Both the position numbers and the translations under genes were made by a program. Below the pieces are notes generated by a model. It saw only the letters and a program-made list of their open reading frames with translations. It was not told where the DNA came from and made no database searches. From positions 1 through 30,887 of the forward strand of contig CALCZU010000093.1 in NCBI GenBank assembly GCA_937903155.1: a DNA stretch of 30,887 bases, written 5' to 3'. This stretch comes from an uncultured Bdellovibrionales bacterium (lineage in GTDB: Bacteria > Bdellovibrionota > FAC87 > UBA2466). Below, in pieces: positions 1 to 7,995 of the stretch; positions within the stretch are counted from its first letter, which is position 1, and each line of letters opens with the position of its first letter.

Positions 1-1
1 G

Positions 2-187
2 GATTACTTGTCCGGCGTAGCCGAAGGCGGAGACGGAAGCTGCGGCGGTCCTGGACTCCTAGATGGCAACGCTCTGATCCGCAGCGCCATGTCGACACAT
101 ACCGGAGAAATCTCTCTAACGAGAGAGGATCCCACAATTTCTAATCTTTATGACCGTGCTTCGCACCCCGTTAACAACGCGCACTAA
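2..187 (+). CDS. C-terminal end of an unknown protein (partial)
   Basis: An open frame enters from the left edge of the window and runs 61 codons to a TAA at 185-187. The visible tail is rich in Gly, Ser and Asp, with a GGDGSCGGPG stretch near its start and a polar end. It has no membrane segment. I do not recognise a family from this fragment and assign no function. The frame is supported only by being open and by lying about 50 bp upstream of the next gene on the same strand. The start and most of the protein lie outside the window. Confidence 0.5.
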   Translation, partial: DYLSGVAEGGDGSCGGPGLLDGNALIRSAMSTHTGEISLTREDPTISNLYDRASHPVNNAH

Positions 188-214
188 CAGAGTCCCCCGA
201 AACTAGGGTAAAAT

Positions 215-232
215 AGGGGAAATCCTTCCCCT
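215..232 (+). promoter_or_regulatory. Hairpin containing the G-rich tract just before the 240 start codon
   Basis: AGGGGAA (215-221) pairs perfectly with TTCCCCT (226-232) around a 4-nt loop, 7 nt before the ATG at 240. The left arm holds the only Shine-Dalgarno-like purine tract upstream of this gene, about 18-20 nt from the ATG. The hairpin could hide it, or could mark the end of the upstream transcript, although no T-tract follows. Function is inferred from position only. The paralogous gene at 23256 has a stronger hairpin in the same place. Confidence 0.35.
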
Positions 233-239
233 TAAATCT

Positions 240-890
240 ATGCCCAAAAAAATCACCTTTTTACTCGTTCTTCTAATCCAAAACTCCCTCTACGCTGGAG
301 AAGCCTACTACATGGTACTCTTCGCGTTTCAGGGGAAAAAGATTGCAACGAATCTTCCTACGAATAGTCACACGTTCGCAACTTTTATCAAGGCGGATCG
401 AAAAAACTCAGAGAGGAAAACGATCAGTTGGTTTCCAAAATCGGGTTTTGTGGATGCATTCAAACTTTTACCAGAGCCGGGCGTGAATCTCACACTTGAG
501 CAAAGTGTGAAACTTGCAAACAATAAAAAATTGCGTCGAGCTTACTTCGGACCTTTCGAGATTCAGAAAACTCTTTATGATGCTGCGGTTACTCAAGAAG
601 ATCGTTTGGAGAAAAAACTTGTCGAGTATAAAACGACTGACCGGCAGTTTCGGCCGGACATTGCAGTCAACTGCCAGCATGCTGTTTCTGATATGTGGAG
701 CGACGGCGAGCTCTTGAATACAGGAATTCTGTATGGCATTCCTGGGACTGAAAAAATCGGAAAGTATTTTTCGAAGTGGATTATCAATCAAGCCACTTCC
801 GGGAGTTTTCACGAAGAACATCCGGAGATTTTGGATATCCTCCCAGTCTCCCTCTCTACCTTTTCTCACCCAAGTCTTTCCAGAGACTAA
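240..890 (+). CDS. Secreted protein of a two-member Cys/His family, candidate permuted papain-like enzyme
   Basis: A 216-residue protein with an N-terminal signal peptide (hydrophobic core about residues 5-18, likely cleavage after YAG), so it is probably periplasmic or secreted. It is clearly related to the protein at 23256-23897. Shared motifs, in order, are SHTFATF (His44), WFP (64-66), NLTLE, FGPF and VNCQHAV (Cys145, His147). The NCxH motif with a His about 100 residues earlier recalls circularly permuted NlpC/P60 enzymes such as LRAT (NCEHF) and YiiX. Those families use the early His and the late Cys for catalysis. That link is my inference from motif order; no overall similarity is visible by eye. 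The region after residue 155 is not shared with the paralogue. The ATG is supported by the signal peptide but has no well-spaced ribosome-binding site, and a hairpin lies 7 nt upstream. Confidence 0.75.
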   Translation: MPKKITFLLVLLIQNSLYAGEAYYMVLFAFQGKKIATNLPTNSHTFATFIKADRKNSERKTISWFPKSGFVDAFKLLPEPGVNLTLEQSVKLANNKKLRRAYFGPFEIQKTLYDAAVTQEDRLEKKLVEYKTTDRQFRPDIAVNCQHAVSDMWSDGELLNTGILYGIPGTEKIGKYFSKWIINQATSGSFHEEHPEILDILPVSLSTFSHPSLSRD

Positions 891-993
891 ACTCCAAAGT
901 TAACAGTAATCACCTCAGAAATTTGCAAGCATCTCGCACTCTGCTATTCGATCCATTAGGGTCTAAAAATTTTCACAGGGTTAGGAGTTCGCG

Positions 994-1563
994 ATGAAGT
1001 TAAAATACTTTTCCTTAGTCTTTCTTTTCTTTTTTACCGCCTTCAGTTTTGCAGCAGAATCTCTCGAAGTTCACAGCGTGCGTTTCCAATTTAAACCGCA
1101 ACCGAAATCGGGAGTCGTCAGTGGTGAACCCTTCAGTGTGGTTTTGGGTGTCGAAATTCCCGCGATTGCCGAGATTCAATTCTTAAATAAAAAAGGGGAA
1201 CAGGTTGCCCGTTCACTGCCTGTGACCATTCAAGTCGCGGGCCTCGGAGCCAACGTCTCGGTCTGGGCATTCGACTATTCAAATCAAATCCGCGTTTATC
1301 GCTGGGATGGAATGACTCCACGGCAACTCTTAGGCAATTTTTACGGACTTCGCCTAGGTCTCGGAATCATCCGAGGTGGTAAGGTCAATGCTTGGCGCTC
1401 CAGTGAAGGCGTTTATGCTCTGGGAGCAAACTTTCTTTCGGGCGTCTCCGCCAATTTAAGCGTAAACACTCTCGCCATTAACCAGGACAAAAAAGCCGAA
1501 GCACAAAATCCGGATGCCCGCGAAGACGACTGGAATCGCAAACTGATTTATTCAAAAAAATAG
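994..1563 (+). CDS. Secreted protein of unknown function
   Basis: A 189-residue protein with a clear signal peptide (hydrophobic residues 5-19, cleavage likely after SFA-A). The start is well supported by AGGAG at 983-987, 7 nt before the ATG. The mature part is beta-rich. Residues about 115-160 form a Gly-rich, alternating-hydrophobic stretch (GLRLGLGII, then GVYALGANF and GVSANLSV) resembling small beta-barrel or lipid-binding secreted proteins, but I cannot name a family. The tail is short and charged. It ends 2 bp from the convergent gene at 1566, with no room for a terminator between them. It lies 103 bp after the preceding gene and probably has its own promoter there, which I could not identify. 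Confidence 0.7.
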   Translation: MKLKYFSLVFLFFFTAFSFAAESLEVHSVRFQFKPQPKSGVVSGEPFSVVLGVEIPAIAEIQFLNKKGEQVARSLPVTIQVAGLGANVSVWAFDYSNQIRVYRWDGMTPRQLLGNFYGLRLGLGIIRGGKVNAWRSSEGVYALGANFLSGVSANLSVNTLAINQDKKAEAQNPDAREDDWNRKLIYSKK

Positions 1564-1565
1564 GA

Positions 1566-2210
1566 CTAGAATTCTTTGCGAGAAACCGCTTTGGCGATCA
1601 CTTCGCCGTCTGACGCTCGGATGAGAAGTTCTTCTTTGATTCCCTTTTTGCTCTTGACCGTAATGGGATAGGCATAAGCAGGTTTTTGAATTCCGGGCAC
1701 GACGTAAAGTAAAACTTCGTTCGGTTCCTCATTGACCACTTCGAACTTCTCTTTGGCGCGCTTTAAAACGGTTGAGTAGTCCGATGCAAGCGGATCTGCT
1801 TTTTCTAGCGCTTGGTATTGATTGTCGATCGATAAGATTTTTCCGCGTTTGGAAATCACGATTTGGATTTCCTGACCTGGGATGGCAACGCCATCTTGGA
1901 AGACAGAATACGTAATTTTCGTACCGAGCGGAAGTTTCACTTCGCTCGTTCTCAATTCATGATAAGGCTGAATCTTCCACTCTTCTTTTTTGGAAGTTAG
2001 ATATTCATTCGCAATCACGGCTGGGTTTTCACTATTCAGTTCCATAGGATGAACAGAAGTCGGAACTCTTGAAGTATCCCGAGGCGTTTCGGCGGGACTT
2101 TCAATTTTTGGATTCATGTTTTTCGCAAAAGATTCTAAATTGCTCTTCACTCCCCAAATCACATATGCAGCAAGTCCCACGACGAGCAAAAGACCAAAAA
2201 TCTTTTTCAT
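1566..2210 (-). CDS. Stand-alone FTP/PepSY protein, probable propeptide of the adjacent metallopeptidase
   Basis: A 214-residue protein with an uncleaved-looking N-terminal membrane segment (about residues 4-20), a Pro/Ser-rich linker to about 60, and a globular rest. Residues about 95-133 match the FTP motif of thermolysin/fungalysin propeptides: a SVFQDGVAIPGQEIQI strand followed by GKILSIDNQYQ. Residues about 140-210 resemble the PepSY half. In M4 and M36 peptidases these domains are normally N-terminal parts of the enzyme, where they chaperone folding and inhibit the active site. Here they form a separate, membrane-anchored protein. Its ATG overlaps the TGA of the metallopeptidase gene by 4 bp (ATGA), so the two are translationally coupled. 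The role as a chaperone or inhibitor acting in trans on that enzyme is inference from domain and position. Confidence 0.8.
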   Translation of the reverse strand: MKKIFGLLLVVGLAAYVIWGVKSNLESFAKNMNPKIESPAETPRDTSRVPTSVHPMELNSENPAVIANEYLTSKKEEWKIQPYHELRTSEVKLPLGTKITYSVFQDGVAIPGQEIQIVISKRGKILSIDNQYQALEKADPLASDYSTVLKRAKEKFEVVNEEPNEVLLYVVPGIQKPAYAYPITVKSKKGIKEELLIRASDGEVIAKAVSRKEF

Positions 2211-3781
2211 AAACCGAAGTCTCCGGTATTAGTGGTGGTGGGTCCGTTATCGATCACTACTTTCAAACGGTATTTAATGCGATTTGCTTTAGAGTTCGTA
2301 GGAACTCCTCCGTTGACGCCATAAACCATCGGATCCAAGCCATTTGCTTGAGTCGTCAGAATCGTAGCCCCTGCAGGTAAATCCCCATATGATTGCGAAT
2401 AAGCAATCGGCACCAAGTTTTCATCTACCGCTTCTAACTGAACTCTTACATTGCGAGCCACTGCCGAATTTGGATTGACAATTTTCACCGTAAAAAATGC
2501 GGTGCTGCCAGGGAGTGACGTCGGCTTCGTAATATTGCTACCATCCACAGAATAAACATTCACTGCTGCGCTCAATTGCAAAGGGTTCGATAAAACCGTC
2601 GGAGCATCGTTATAGCCTCTCGACTCAAATGCATTTTTGATCGATTTTGAATGTAATCCACAATACATCTCGCCATCTGCTTTACTTAAGGCCTCTCTAA
2701 ACTGTTTCATTGAAGCATCTTTTTTAAGAAGAGAAACTGCGCTAAAAACTAAACGGTCCGAAAGAAACGCCCCTCTTTGAGGACTTTCTTTTGAAAACTG
2801 AGTGCGAATATCCCAAAGAACACGACTGCACCATTCTGCAAGCCGGTATCGATCTAAGTTTTTGCCTGTCGCATCGAAGTTCGCGACGTTTTGATAGCTA
2901 TTTTTGTCGTCGTTTGATTTCAAAGCACTTCTTAAAGGATCCCCTGCTTTCACCGACGAGAAATTCTGAGCGACCCATCGTCCGATGTAACCGCGATTTG
3001 AAACAGACTCAGCTAAGTGATCCGCAAGACACTCATGAAGGGCCGCCCCTTCGGAATAGACAGCACCACTTTCACCGGCCATATCAATTCCCACATCTCC
3101 GGAAACACTTTCGTTAAAAAGATGCCCGAACTCATGCCAGTAAACGTCTCTATCAACACCTGGGGTATGAGCTGTATCGCCGTACAAAATCATTTCGCGG
3201 GGAAGTGAAGTATTTCTGCGATTATGCAAGTAATACGCATTCACTTCTCCGGCAGCCGTATCTTCATCATTTCCTCGAACCATCACATACAGAGGACGAT
3301 TTTGTATTACGGGAAATCCTAAAGCTTCGACATAACGTTTCACATTGCTGACCGCGTAATATGCCATGACTTCAGAATAGTGGACATCACTTACAGGATA
3401 ACTAAAACTTCCGTCTTTTGTATTGGGAGTGGCAAGGCTAGAGACTTCATCTTGGATACTTTTAATTCGAACTTTTAAAAATTCATTTTCAAGTCGGGTT
3501 GAAGTCATCAAACCGCCCAGCTGAAAAGGATCGGTGACTCTTGAAAGGCCCGAGTCCGTTGCTAAAACCGAAGCGCTCTGCGTGGCTTCGATGGGATTTG
3601 GAACCACTAAGAAAGCGCGAGGGCCGGAACTGCCAATCGTCGCCTTTAAAGAGTTCAGTGCATCGACATTTAAATCAGCGCCATCACAGTCGCTAAGTTC
3701 TCGCGAGCAGCGCACGGAAACGACCAAAAGGATGAACCCTAGGATTAAAGTGTCGAATCTTTTTGCACGTATTAAGATCAT
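2207..3781 (-). CDS. Secreted gluzincin (thermolysin/fungalysin-like) zinc metallopeptidase lacking its own propeptide
   Basis: A 524-residue exported protein with a hydrophobic N-terminus (about residues 11-24). A Cys at 25 follows, but Arg at -1 makes it a poor lipobox. The catalytic core has HEFGH at 216-220 (zinc ligands His216 and His220, general base Glu217). ECLAD at 250-254 supplies Glu250 as probable third ligand, the ExxxD arrangement of M4/M36 enzymes. Residues about 133-156 (AYYAVSNVKRYVEALGF) match the helix preceding the active site in those families. After about 395 a beta-rich Ig/CARDB-like domain follows (FTVKIVNPN, then NVRVQLEAVD), which often mediates surface binding. No FTP or PepSY region is present at its N-terminus; that function is encoded by the overlapping downstream gene. 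Start at ATG 3781, divergent from hisS. Confidence 0.85.
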   Translation of the reverse strand: MILIRAKRFDTLILGFILLVVSVRCSRELSDCDGADLNVDALNSLKATIGSSGPRAFLVVPNPIEATQSASVLATDSGLSRVTDPFQLGGLMTSTRLENEFLKVRIKSIQDEVSSLATPNTKDGSFSYPVSDVHYSEVMAYYAVSNVKRYVEALGFPVIQNRPLYVMVRGNDEDTAAGEVNAYYLHNRRNTSLPREMILYGDTAHTPGVDRDVYWHEFGHLFNESVSGDVGIDMAGESGAVYSEGAALHECLADHLAESVSNRGYIGRWVAQNFSSVKAGDPLRSALKSNDDKNSYQNVANFDATGKNLDRYRLAEWCSRVLWDIRTQFSKESPQRGAFLSDRLVFSAVSLLKKDASMKQFREALSKADGEMYCGLHSKSIKNAFESRGYNDAPTVLSNPLQLSAAVNVYSVDGSNITKPTSLPGSTAFFTVKIVNPNSAVARNVRVQLEAVDENLVPIAYSQSYGDLPAGATILTTQANGLDPMVYGVNGGVPTNSKANRIKYRLKVVIDNGPTTTNTGDFGL

Positions 3782-3943
3782 AATTCAGTGGATTAAATTG
3801 CAAGGCCAGGGCCGCGACCCCTCCTTGAAATTCCTGCACTTTTTCTGCATGAAAAAGCAGAGGACTGCGGCAAGACTTTACGGTTGATGCCGAAATCTAA
3901 AATAAGTCAATAATTTCAATTAATAACGGATGTGTTCTGGCAG

Positions 3944-3999
3944 TATACAAACTGTCCCCACAGTGTACAGTTTTAGCCTCGGGTGGTATGGTAGACCAC
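3944..3999 (+). promoter_or_regulatory. Putative hisS promoter/leader with competing hairpins
   Basis: The 237-bp gap between the divergent metallopeptidase and hisS holds no gene. TATACA (3944-3949) is a reasonable -10 without a convincing -35. Just after it, AAACTGT (3949-3955) can pair with ACAGTTT (3967-3973) around 11 nt. Alternatively its ACTGT part can pair with ACAGT (3960-3964) around CCCC, so the two folds exclude each other. GTGGT (3983-3987) and ACCAC (3995-3999) form a further short hairpin before the GGAGG at 4008-4012. A separate stem, CTTTTTC (3839-3845) with GAAAAAG (3851-3857), lies nearer the metallopeptidase start. All are small elements and regulation is speculative. Confidence 0.3.
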
Positions 4000-4018
4000 T
4001 ACTTTTTGGAGGCGCCCT

Positions 4019-5278
4019 TTGGAATTACGAGCCGTTCGCGGAATGCATGATCTCTATGGTGAGGAGATGACCGCGTGGAAAAATATTGAAACAACGATTT
4101 TTGAAGTCTTAAAAGCATTTGGATATTTCGAAATACGGACACCCGTTTTGGAAAATCTCGAAGTTTTTAAAGGAACGGTGGGAGATGACACCGATATCGT
4201 TGAAAAACAAATGTACGCGATCGAAAAAGAAAGCGAAACGCTCGTTTTAAGACCTGAAGGAACGGCCGCTTTTATGCGAGCCGTTCTCGAGCACCAACTT
4301 CACCAGTCGGGAAGCGCCGGCCGATATTTTTATTACCTTCCGATGTTCCGTCACGAACGCCCCCAAAAGGGAAGGCTTCGTCAATTTCATCAATTTGGGA
4401 TTGAACTTATTAATGATCCCAGTCCCGAAGCCGACGCCGAAATTATTTTCGTGCTCGATCAGATTTACAAGAAGTTCGAACTTACCGAGTACGAAATCCG
4501 CATCAATAGTGTGGGCTGCACGGATTGCCGCCCGGTTTACAAAGAAGTTTTGAAAAAATATTTTCAGCCTCATTTGAGCACTTTGTGTGAACTTTGCCAA
4601 AAGAGATTCGAACGGTCACCGCTTCGAATTCTCGACTGTAAAAAAGAATCCTGCAAAGCGATCGCAGAAAAAGCGCCCGTGATTACCGATTCACTCTGTG
4701 TCGCGTGCAAAACCCATCATGAGAAGTTGAAAGAACGCTTAAGCCTTCTCTCGATTCCCTATATCGATGACCCCTATATCGTAAGGGGACTGGATTACTA
4801 CACGAGAACCGCTTTTGAATTTGTCTCCAACCTTCTCGGCGCTCAAAGCGCTCTGGGAGCCGGAGGCCGTTACGACGGCTTATCTTCAAGATTCGGAAAA
4901 GCCAACTTTCCCAGTGTCGGACTCGCATTGGGAATGGAACGCCTCGTGATTGCGCTCGAAGCCAAGGGGAAACTGAATAAAACGAAACCTCGCCCCAAGT
5001 TCTTTTTTGCAGCCTTAGGCGAAAAAGCCATGAAACTTCTTTATCCCTTAGCGTTTCAGTTAAAATCCGAAGCCATCTGGGTTGAGATGATTTATGACAG
5101 TGAGCGAGGCTTAAAGAACATGCTAAAACAAGCGAATCGCTTAGAAGCCGATTACACGCTCATTGTCGGAGACACCGAAGTGGGTCAAAACCAAGCGGTT
5201 TTAAAAGATATGAAGGCGGGAACCCAAGAAACGCTTTCGATGAACGGAATTTTTGAAGAATTAAAAAGGAGAACCTGA
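4019..5278 (+). CDS. hisS: Histidyl-tRNA synthetase
   Basis: Class II aminoacyl-tRNA synthetase charging tRNA-His in the cytoplasm; 419 residues, normal for bacterial HisRS. The N-terminus is typical (AVRGMHDLYGEE). Class II motif 2 is visible as MFRHERPQKGRLRQFHQFGIE, the histidine-specific motif as LVRGLDYYTRTAFEF, and motif 3 as GLALGMERL. The insertion domain carries several Cys (CTDCR, LCELC, LDCKKESC, CVAC), a pattern common in HisRS of many bacteria and possibly zinc-binding. The C-terminal anticodon-binding domain follows. The start is TTG, chosen because GGAGG (4008-4012) is 6 nt upstream and the family N-terminus begins here. aspS starts 2 bp after the stop, so the two form an operon, a common pairing in bacteria. 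Confidence 0.97.
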   Translation: MELRAVRGMHDLYGEEMTAWKNIETTIFEVLKAFGYFEIRTPVLENLEVFKGTVGDDTDIVEKQMYAIEKESETLVLRPEGTAAFMRAVLEHQLHQSGSAGRYFYYLPMFRHERPQKGRLRQFHQFGIELINDPSPEADAEIIFVLDQIYKKFELTEYEIRINSVGCTDCRPVYKEVLKKYFQPHLSTLCELCQKRFERSPLRILDCKKESCKAIAEKAPVITDSLCVACKTHHEKLKERLSLLSIPYIDDPYIVRGLDYYTRTAFEFVSNLLGAQSALGAGGRYDGLSSRFGKANFPSVGLALGMERLVIALEAKGKLNKTKPRPKFFFAALGEKAMKLLYPLAFQLKSEAIWVEMIYDSERGLKNMLKQANRLEADYTLIVGDTEVGQNQAVLKDMKAGTQETLSMNGIFEELKRRT

Positions 5279-5280
5279 AA

Positions 5281-7083
5281 GTGCGACTCAAACGGACAGT
5301 TTATTGTAACGATATCACCCCAAAAGACCTCGAAAAAGAAGTGGTCTTATCCGGATGGGTTCACAGGTGGCGAGATCACGGCGGAATTGTCTTCATCGAT
5401 CTCAGAGACAAGACAGGAATTGTCCAAATCGTTTTCGATCCTGCAGTGACTAATCTTCCCGAAGCAGCCACTTTGCGCCAGGAAGCAGTCATTTCCGTTA
5501 AAGGAAAAGTTCGCGCTCGTCCTGAAGGAATGGTTAACAAGAACCTTGCAACGGGTTCCATTGAAGTCATCGTTTCAGATCTCGATCTCTTAAACCGAGC
5601 GCAGCCTTTGCCCTTTTCACTTCACGAGGATCAACCCTCGGCGGGAGAAGTCGATGAAAACCTTAGAATGATTTATCGCTATCTTGAACTTCGAAAACCG
5701 AAGCTTCAGAATAACTTACGAATTCGCCACGAATTTATTAAATCGGCTCGAGAATTTTATTTCGAAAATCATTTTTGGGAAATCGAAACTCCGATTCTCT
5801 ATAAAACAACGCCCGAAGGCGCTCGCGATTATCTTGTTCCCAGCCGCGTGCATCCGGGAATGTTTTACGCCCTTCCCCAATCTCCACAAACTTTAAAACA
5901 GCTGTGTATGATCGCAGGCCTTGATCGTTATGTGCAAATCGCACGCTGTTTCCGAGATGAAGACTTGCGCGCCGATAGGCAACCCGAATTTACCCAAGTC
6001 GACGTCGAAATGTCTTTCGTGGATGAATCCGATATTCAAGAAATTCACGAACGACTGATGAAAAAAGTTTATAAAGACGTGTTGAATATCGAAATCAAAA
6101 CGCCTTTCCGGAAGATGCCTTATCAGGAGGCCATGGATAAGTACGGAAGTGACAAGCCCGATATGCGAAATAGCTTAGAGCTTGTGGATCTCACAGAACT
6201 CGGCAAAAAAAGCACGTTCCAAGTTTATCAAACAGCGCTCGGAAGCGGCAGCATTCTTAAAGCACTTTGTTTTGAAGAAAAAGAACCGCTTTCTCGCAGT
6301 GAACTCGATGGTCTGGTTAAAAAAGTAGCACCTTACGGGGCCAAAGGAATTACCTGGATTCGAATTAAAGAATCCGGCGACTGGCAGTCCCCTCAAGCGA
6401 AATTTTTCGATGAAAATTTGAAAAAAGAAATCGAAGCAAAACTTCCTTTCAAAAAGCAAGCGATGGTCTTTTTGATCTGCGCTAATCCCACTGTGACGAA
6501 CAATGCCTTAGGCGCATTGAGAATCGAATTTGGAAAACGTTTCGGTTACGTAGACGAAAAGAAATGGGAATTCTTATGGGTCACTGACTTCCCTCTCTTC
6601 GAGTACAACGAAGACGACAAACGCTTCTACGCCGCTCACCATCCTTTCACTCGCCCGAATCCAAACGATTTGGCGACGTTTATGGAAAAGAACGATAAAG
6701 AGTCGCTCCAAAAGATCCGAGCCTGCGCATACGATCTCGTAATCAATGGGTACGAAATTGGGGGCGGTTCGCTCCGAATCTATGACCCTAAAGTGCAAGC
6801 GCGAATGTTTGAGCTCTTAGGAATTTCTGAAGCCGATGCCCAACTGAAATTTGGATTCTTTTTAAAAGCGCTTTCGTTTGGAACTCCTCCACATGGTGGA
6901 ATTGCGATTGGCGTGGATAGGATTGCAATGCTACTCGCAGGCACGGATGCCATTCGCGATGTGATCGCATTTCCAAAAACCCAAAAAGCGGCTTGTAGTA
7001 TGAGTGAAGCGCCGTCACCCGCAGATACAAAGCAGCTCGAAGAGCTCTTTATCCGAGTGATTCCGCCTCCGCAAAAAGCTTGA
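5281..7083 (+). CDS. aspS: Aspartyl-tRNA synthetase, possibly non-discriminating
   Basis: Class II synthetase of 600 residues. It has an N-terminal OB-fold anticodon domain (GWVHRWRDHGG at 25-35), a class II catalytic core (motif 2 around FRDEDLRADRQPEFTQ), the bacterial GAD insertion (from about KYGSDKPDMR) and motif 3 (AIGVDRIAMLL). The start is GTG, with AGGAG inside the end of hisS about 10 nt upstream. His28 and Gly35 in the anticodon domain match the WVHRRRDHGG form found in non-discriminating AspRS, which also charge tRNA-Asn and need the GatCAB amidotransferase. E. coli-type discriminating enzymes have a different residue at this His. Non-discrimination is an inference; no gat genes are in the window. 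The gene ends 8 bp from a convergent gene. Confidence 0.97.
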   Translation: MRLKRTVYCNDITPKDLEKEVVLSGWVHRWRDHGGIVFIDLRDKTGIVQIVFDPAVTNLPEAATLRQEAVISVKGKVRARPEGMVNKNLATGSIEVIVSDLDLLNRAQPLPFSLHEDQPSAGEVDENLRMIYRYLELRKPKLQNNLRIRHEFIKSAREFYFENHFWEIETPILYKTTPEGARDYLVPSRVHPGMFYALPQSPQTLKQLCMIAGLDRYVQIARCFRDEDLRADRQPEFTQVDVEMSFVDESDIQEIHERLMKKVYKDVLNIEIKTPFRKMPYQEAMDKYGSDKPDMRNSLELVDLTELGKKSTFQVYQTALGSGSILKALCFEEKEPLSRSELDGLVKKVAPYGAKGITWIRIKESGDWQSPQAKFFDENLKKEIEAKLPFKKQAMVFLICANPTVTNNALGALRIEFGKRFGYVDEKKWEFLWVTDFPLFEYNEDDKRFYAAHHPFTRPNPNDLATFMEKNDKESLQKIRACAYDLVINGYEIGGGSLRIYDPKVQARMFELLGISEADAQLKFGFFLKALSFGTPPHGGIAIGVDRIAMLLAGTDAIRDVIAFPKTQKAACSMSEAPSPADTKQLEELFIRVIPPPQKA

Positions 7084-7091
7084 AAGACGAT

Positions 7092-7634
7092 TTAGTATTG
7101 AGGAGTCGAAGTGTAATCTCCGACTTGAGTGTTATCTCCCACTAAAGGGATGTAGCAGAAATTTGCTTTCTGCGGGATTTGTTCCGCAAAGCTCGTTGTG
7201 CTGTCAAAAGGTGTAATTGCAATCAAATCGTAAATCTCGGCATCTTGGGCTGTGAGCGATCCGACAATAATCCGTTGGCCCGAGGAACTTAAGACGATCT
7301 CACGGATCATCTGACGGTAACCGCCAGTCGAATTCGACATAATCGTTACGGAAACAATATCACCGGCTTCTGCAGGTTGGACAAGGTCCATATATAAATC
7401 AAACATTCCGGAGTTGTTAGCGGAGCGTTCGATATAAACATCAAAGCTTCCGATGGAAGGAGTTTGGTTGTCGCCCACATCCATACTATTGTCGCAAATT
7501 CGATAGCCTAAGCCTGCTTGCAAAGTGTCTTTCTTCTTTTTAGAGCAAGAAGTTAAAGAGAGTGCGAGAGTCAGTACTAAAACTGTAACCCACCATTTTT
7601 TCATTAAGTTCATTAATTTATTCATACTCACCAC
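7092..7634 (-). CDS. Small lipoprotein of unknown function
   Basis: A 180-residue lipoprotein: positively charged N-terminus, hydrophobic segment (about residues 14-27) and lipobox LTSC with Cys30, followed by a KKKK-containing spacer. The mature part is beta-rich (FDVYIERS, FDLYMDLVQP, IVSVTIMSNS), with two further Cys that could form a disulphide. I recognise no family. The start is uncertain: GTG at 7634, ATG at 7625 (residue 4) or ATG at 7604 (residue 11) all leave a usable signal peptide, and none has a good ribosome-binding site. The only purine-rich stretch (GTGGTGAG) sits at the first two candidates. It faces aspS tail to tail, 8 bp apart. Confidence 0.7.
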   Translation of the reverse strand: MVSMNKLMNLMKKWWVTVLVLTLALSLTSCSKKKKDTLQAGLGYRICDNSMDVGDNQTPSIGSFDVYIERSANNSGMFDLYMDLVQPAEAGDIVSVTIMSNSTGGYRQMIREIVLSSSGQRIIVGSLTAQDAEIYDLIAITPFDSTTSFAEQIPQKANFCYIPLVGDNTQVGDYTSTPQY

Positions 7635-7859
7635 TTCTGAATGTATTCAAAAATCCTATGTACTTGAATAATGTTGCAAAGAAGAAGCCAGCGGACTCGC
7701 AAGGGACTAAGTGTCGAAGATAAAAGGAAAGCCGCACTTCAGACTTTTGGAATACAATTCAAAACGCTCAGTAGTTTTTTTTCAGTTGTAAAATCTCTGG
7801 CACGTGTCTTCGCAATGAAGAAGTGTCGAGATCCTAAACACCGTCCTAAGAAAATCGGT

Positions 7860-7894
7860 GTCATTGCGAGGGTGCGCAGCGCCCTCGCAATGAC
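7860..7894. repeat. Palindromic dispersed repeat (REP-like), copy 1
   Basis: A perfect 13-bp inverted repeat: GTCATTGCGAGGG (7860-7872), a 9-nt loop, then CCCTCGCAATGAC (7882-7894). The left arm and loop recur at the right edge of the window (30827 onward) with only two differences over about 25 bp. Repeats beginning GTCATTGCGAG are common dispersed palindromes in many genomes. It lies in the 360-bp gap between the lipoprotein at 7634 and the large IPT/Kelch gene at 7996. Apart from this repeat and a possible promoter, I see nothing functional in that gap. Confidence 0.75.
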
Positions 7895-7946
7895 GAGAGG
7901 TTACTATTACCAGCTAAATACCCGATTTTATTTCGATTTCGATACA

Positions 7947-7952
7947 TATAAT
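7947..7952 (+). promoter_or_regulatory. Candidate -10 box (TATAAT) for the IPT/Kelch lipoprotein gene
   Basis: A perfect TATAAT at 7947-7952 in an AT-rich stretch would place transcription start near 7959 and give a leader of about 37 nt to the ATG at 7996. No good -35 is seen at 16-18 bp upstream. A second weaker box, TATGAT, lies at 7971-7976. Prediction only. Confidence 0.35.
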
Positions 7953-7995
7953 CCCTACACTCTTTTTTGTTATGATCCGATAAGAACTTGAGAAT

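Noticed and set aside
776..997. 73-residue frame overlapping the end of the 240-890 gene
   Set aside because: Low-complexity Ser/Arg/Leu composition, no start signal, and it overlaps two better-supported genes.
3534..3887. 117-residue plus-strand frame antisense to the metallopeptidase start
   Set aside because: A shadow of the peptidase gene continuing into the hairpin-containing gap; no ribosome-binding site.
3981..3988. GGGTGGTA upstream of hisS, resembling the core of a T-box
   Set aside because: The next bases do not match the T-box core, the leader is too short for a stem I with a specifier loop, and no terminator/antiterminator pair is present.
7671..7991. 106-residue plus-strand frame before the IPT/Kelch gene
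   Set aside because: It reads straight through the palindromic repeat at 7860-7894, has no ribosome-binding site and a composition unlike a protein.
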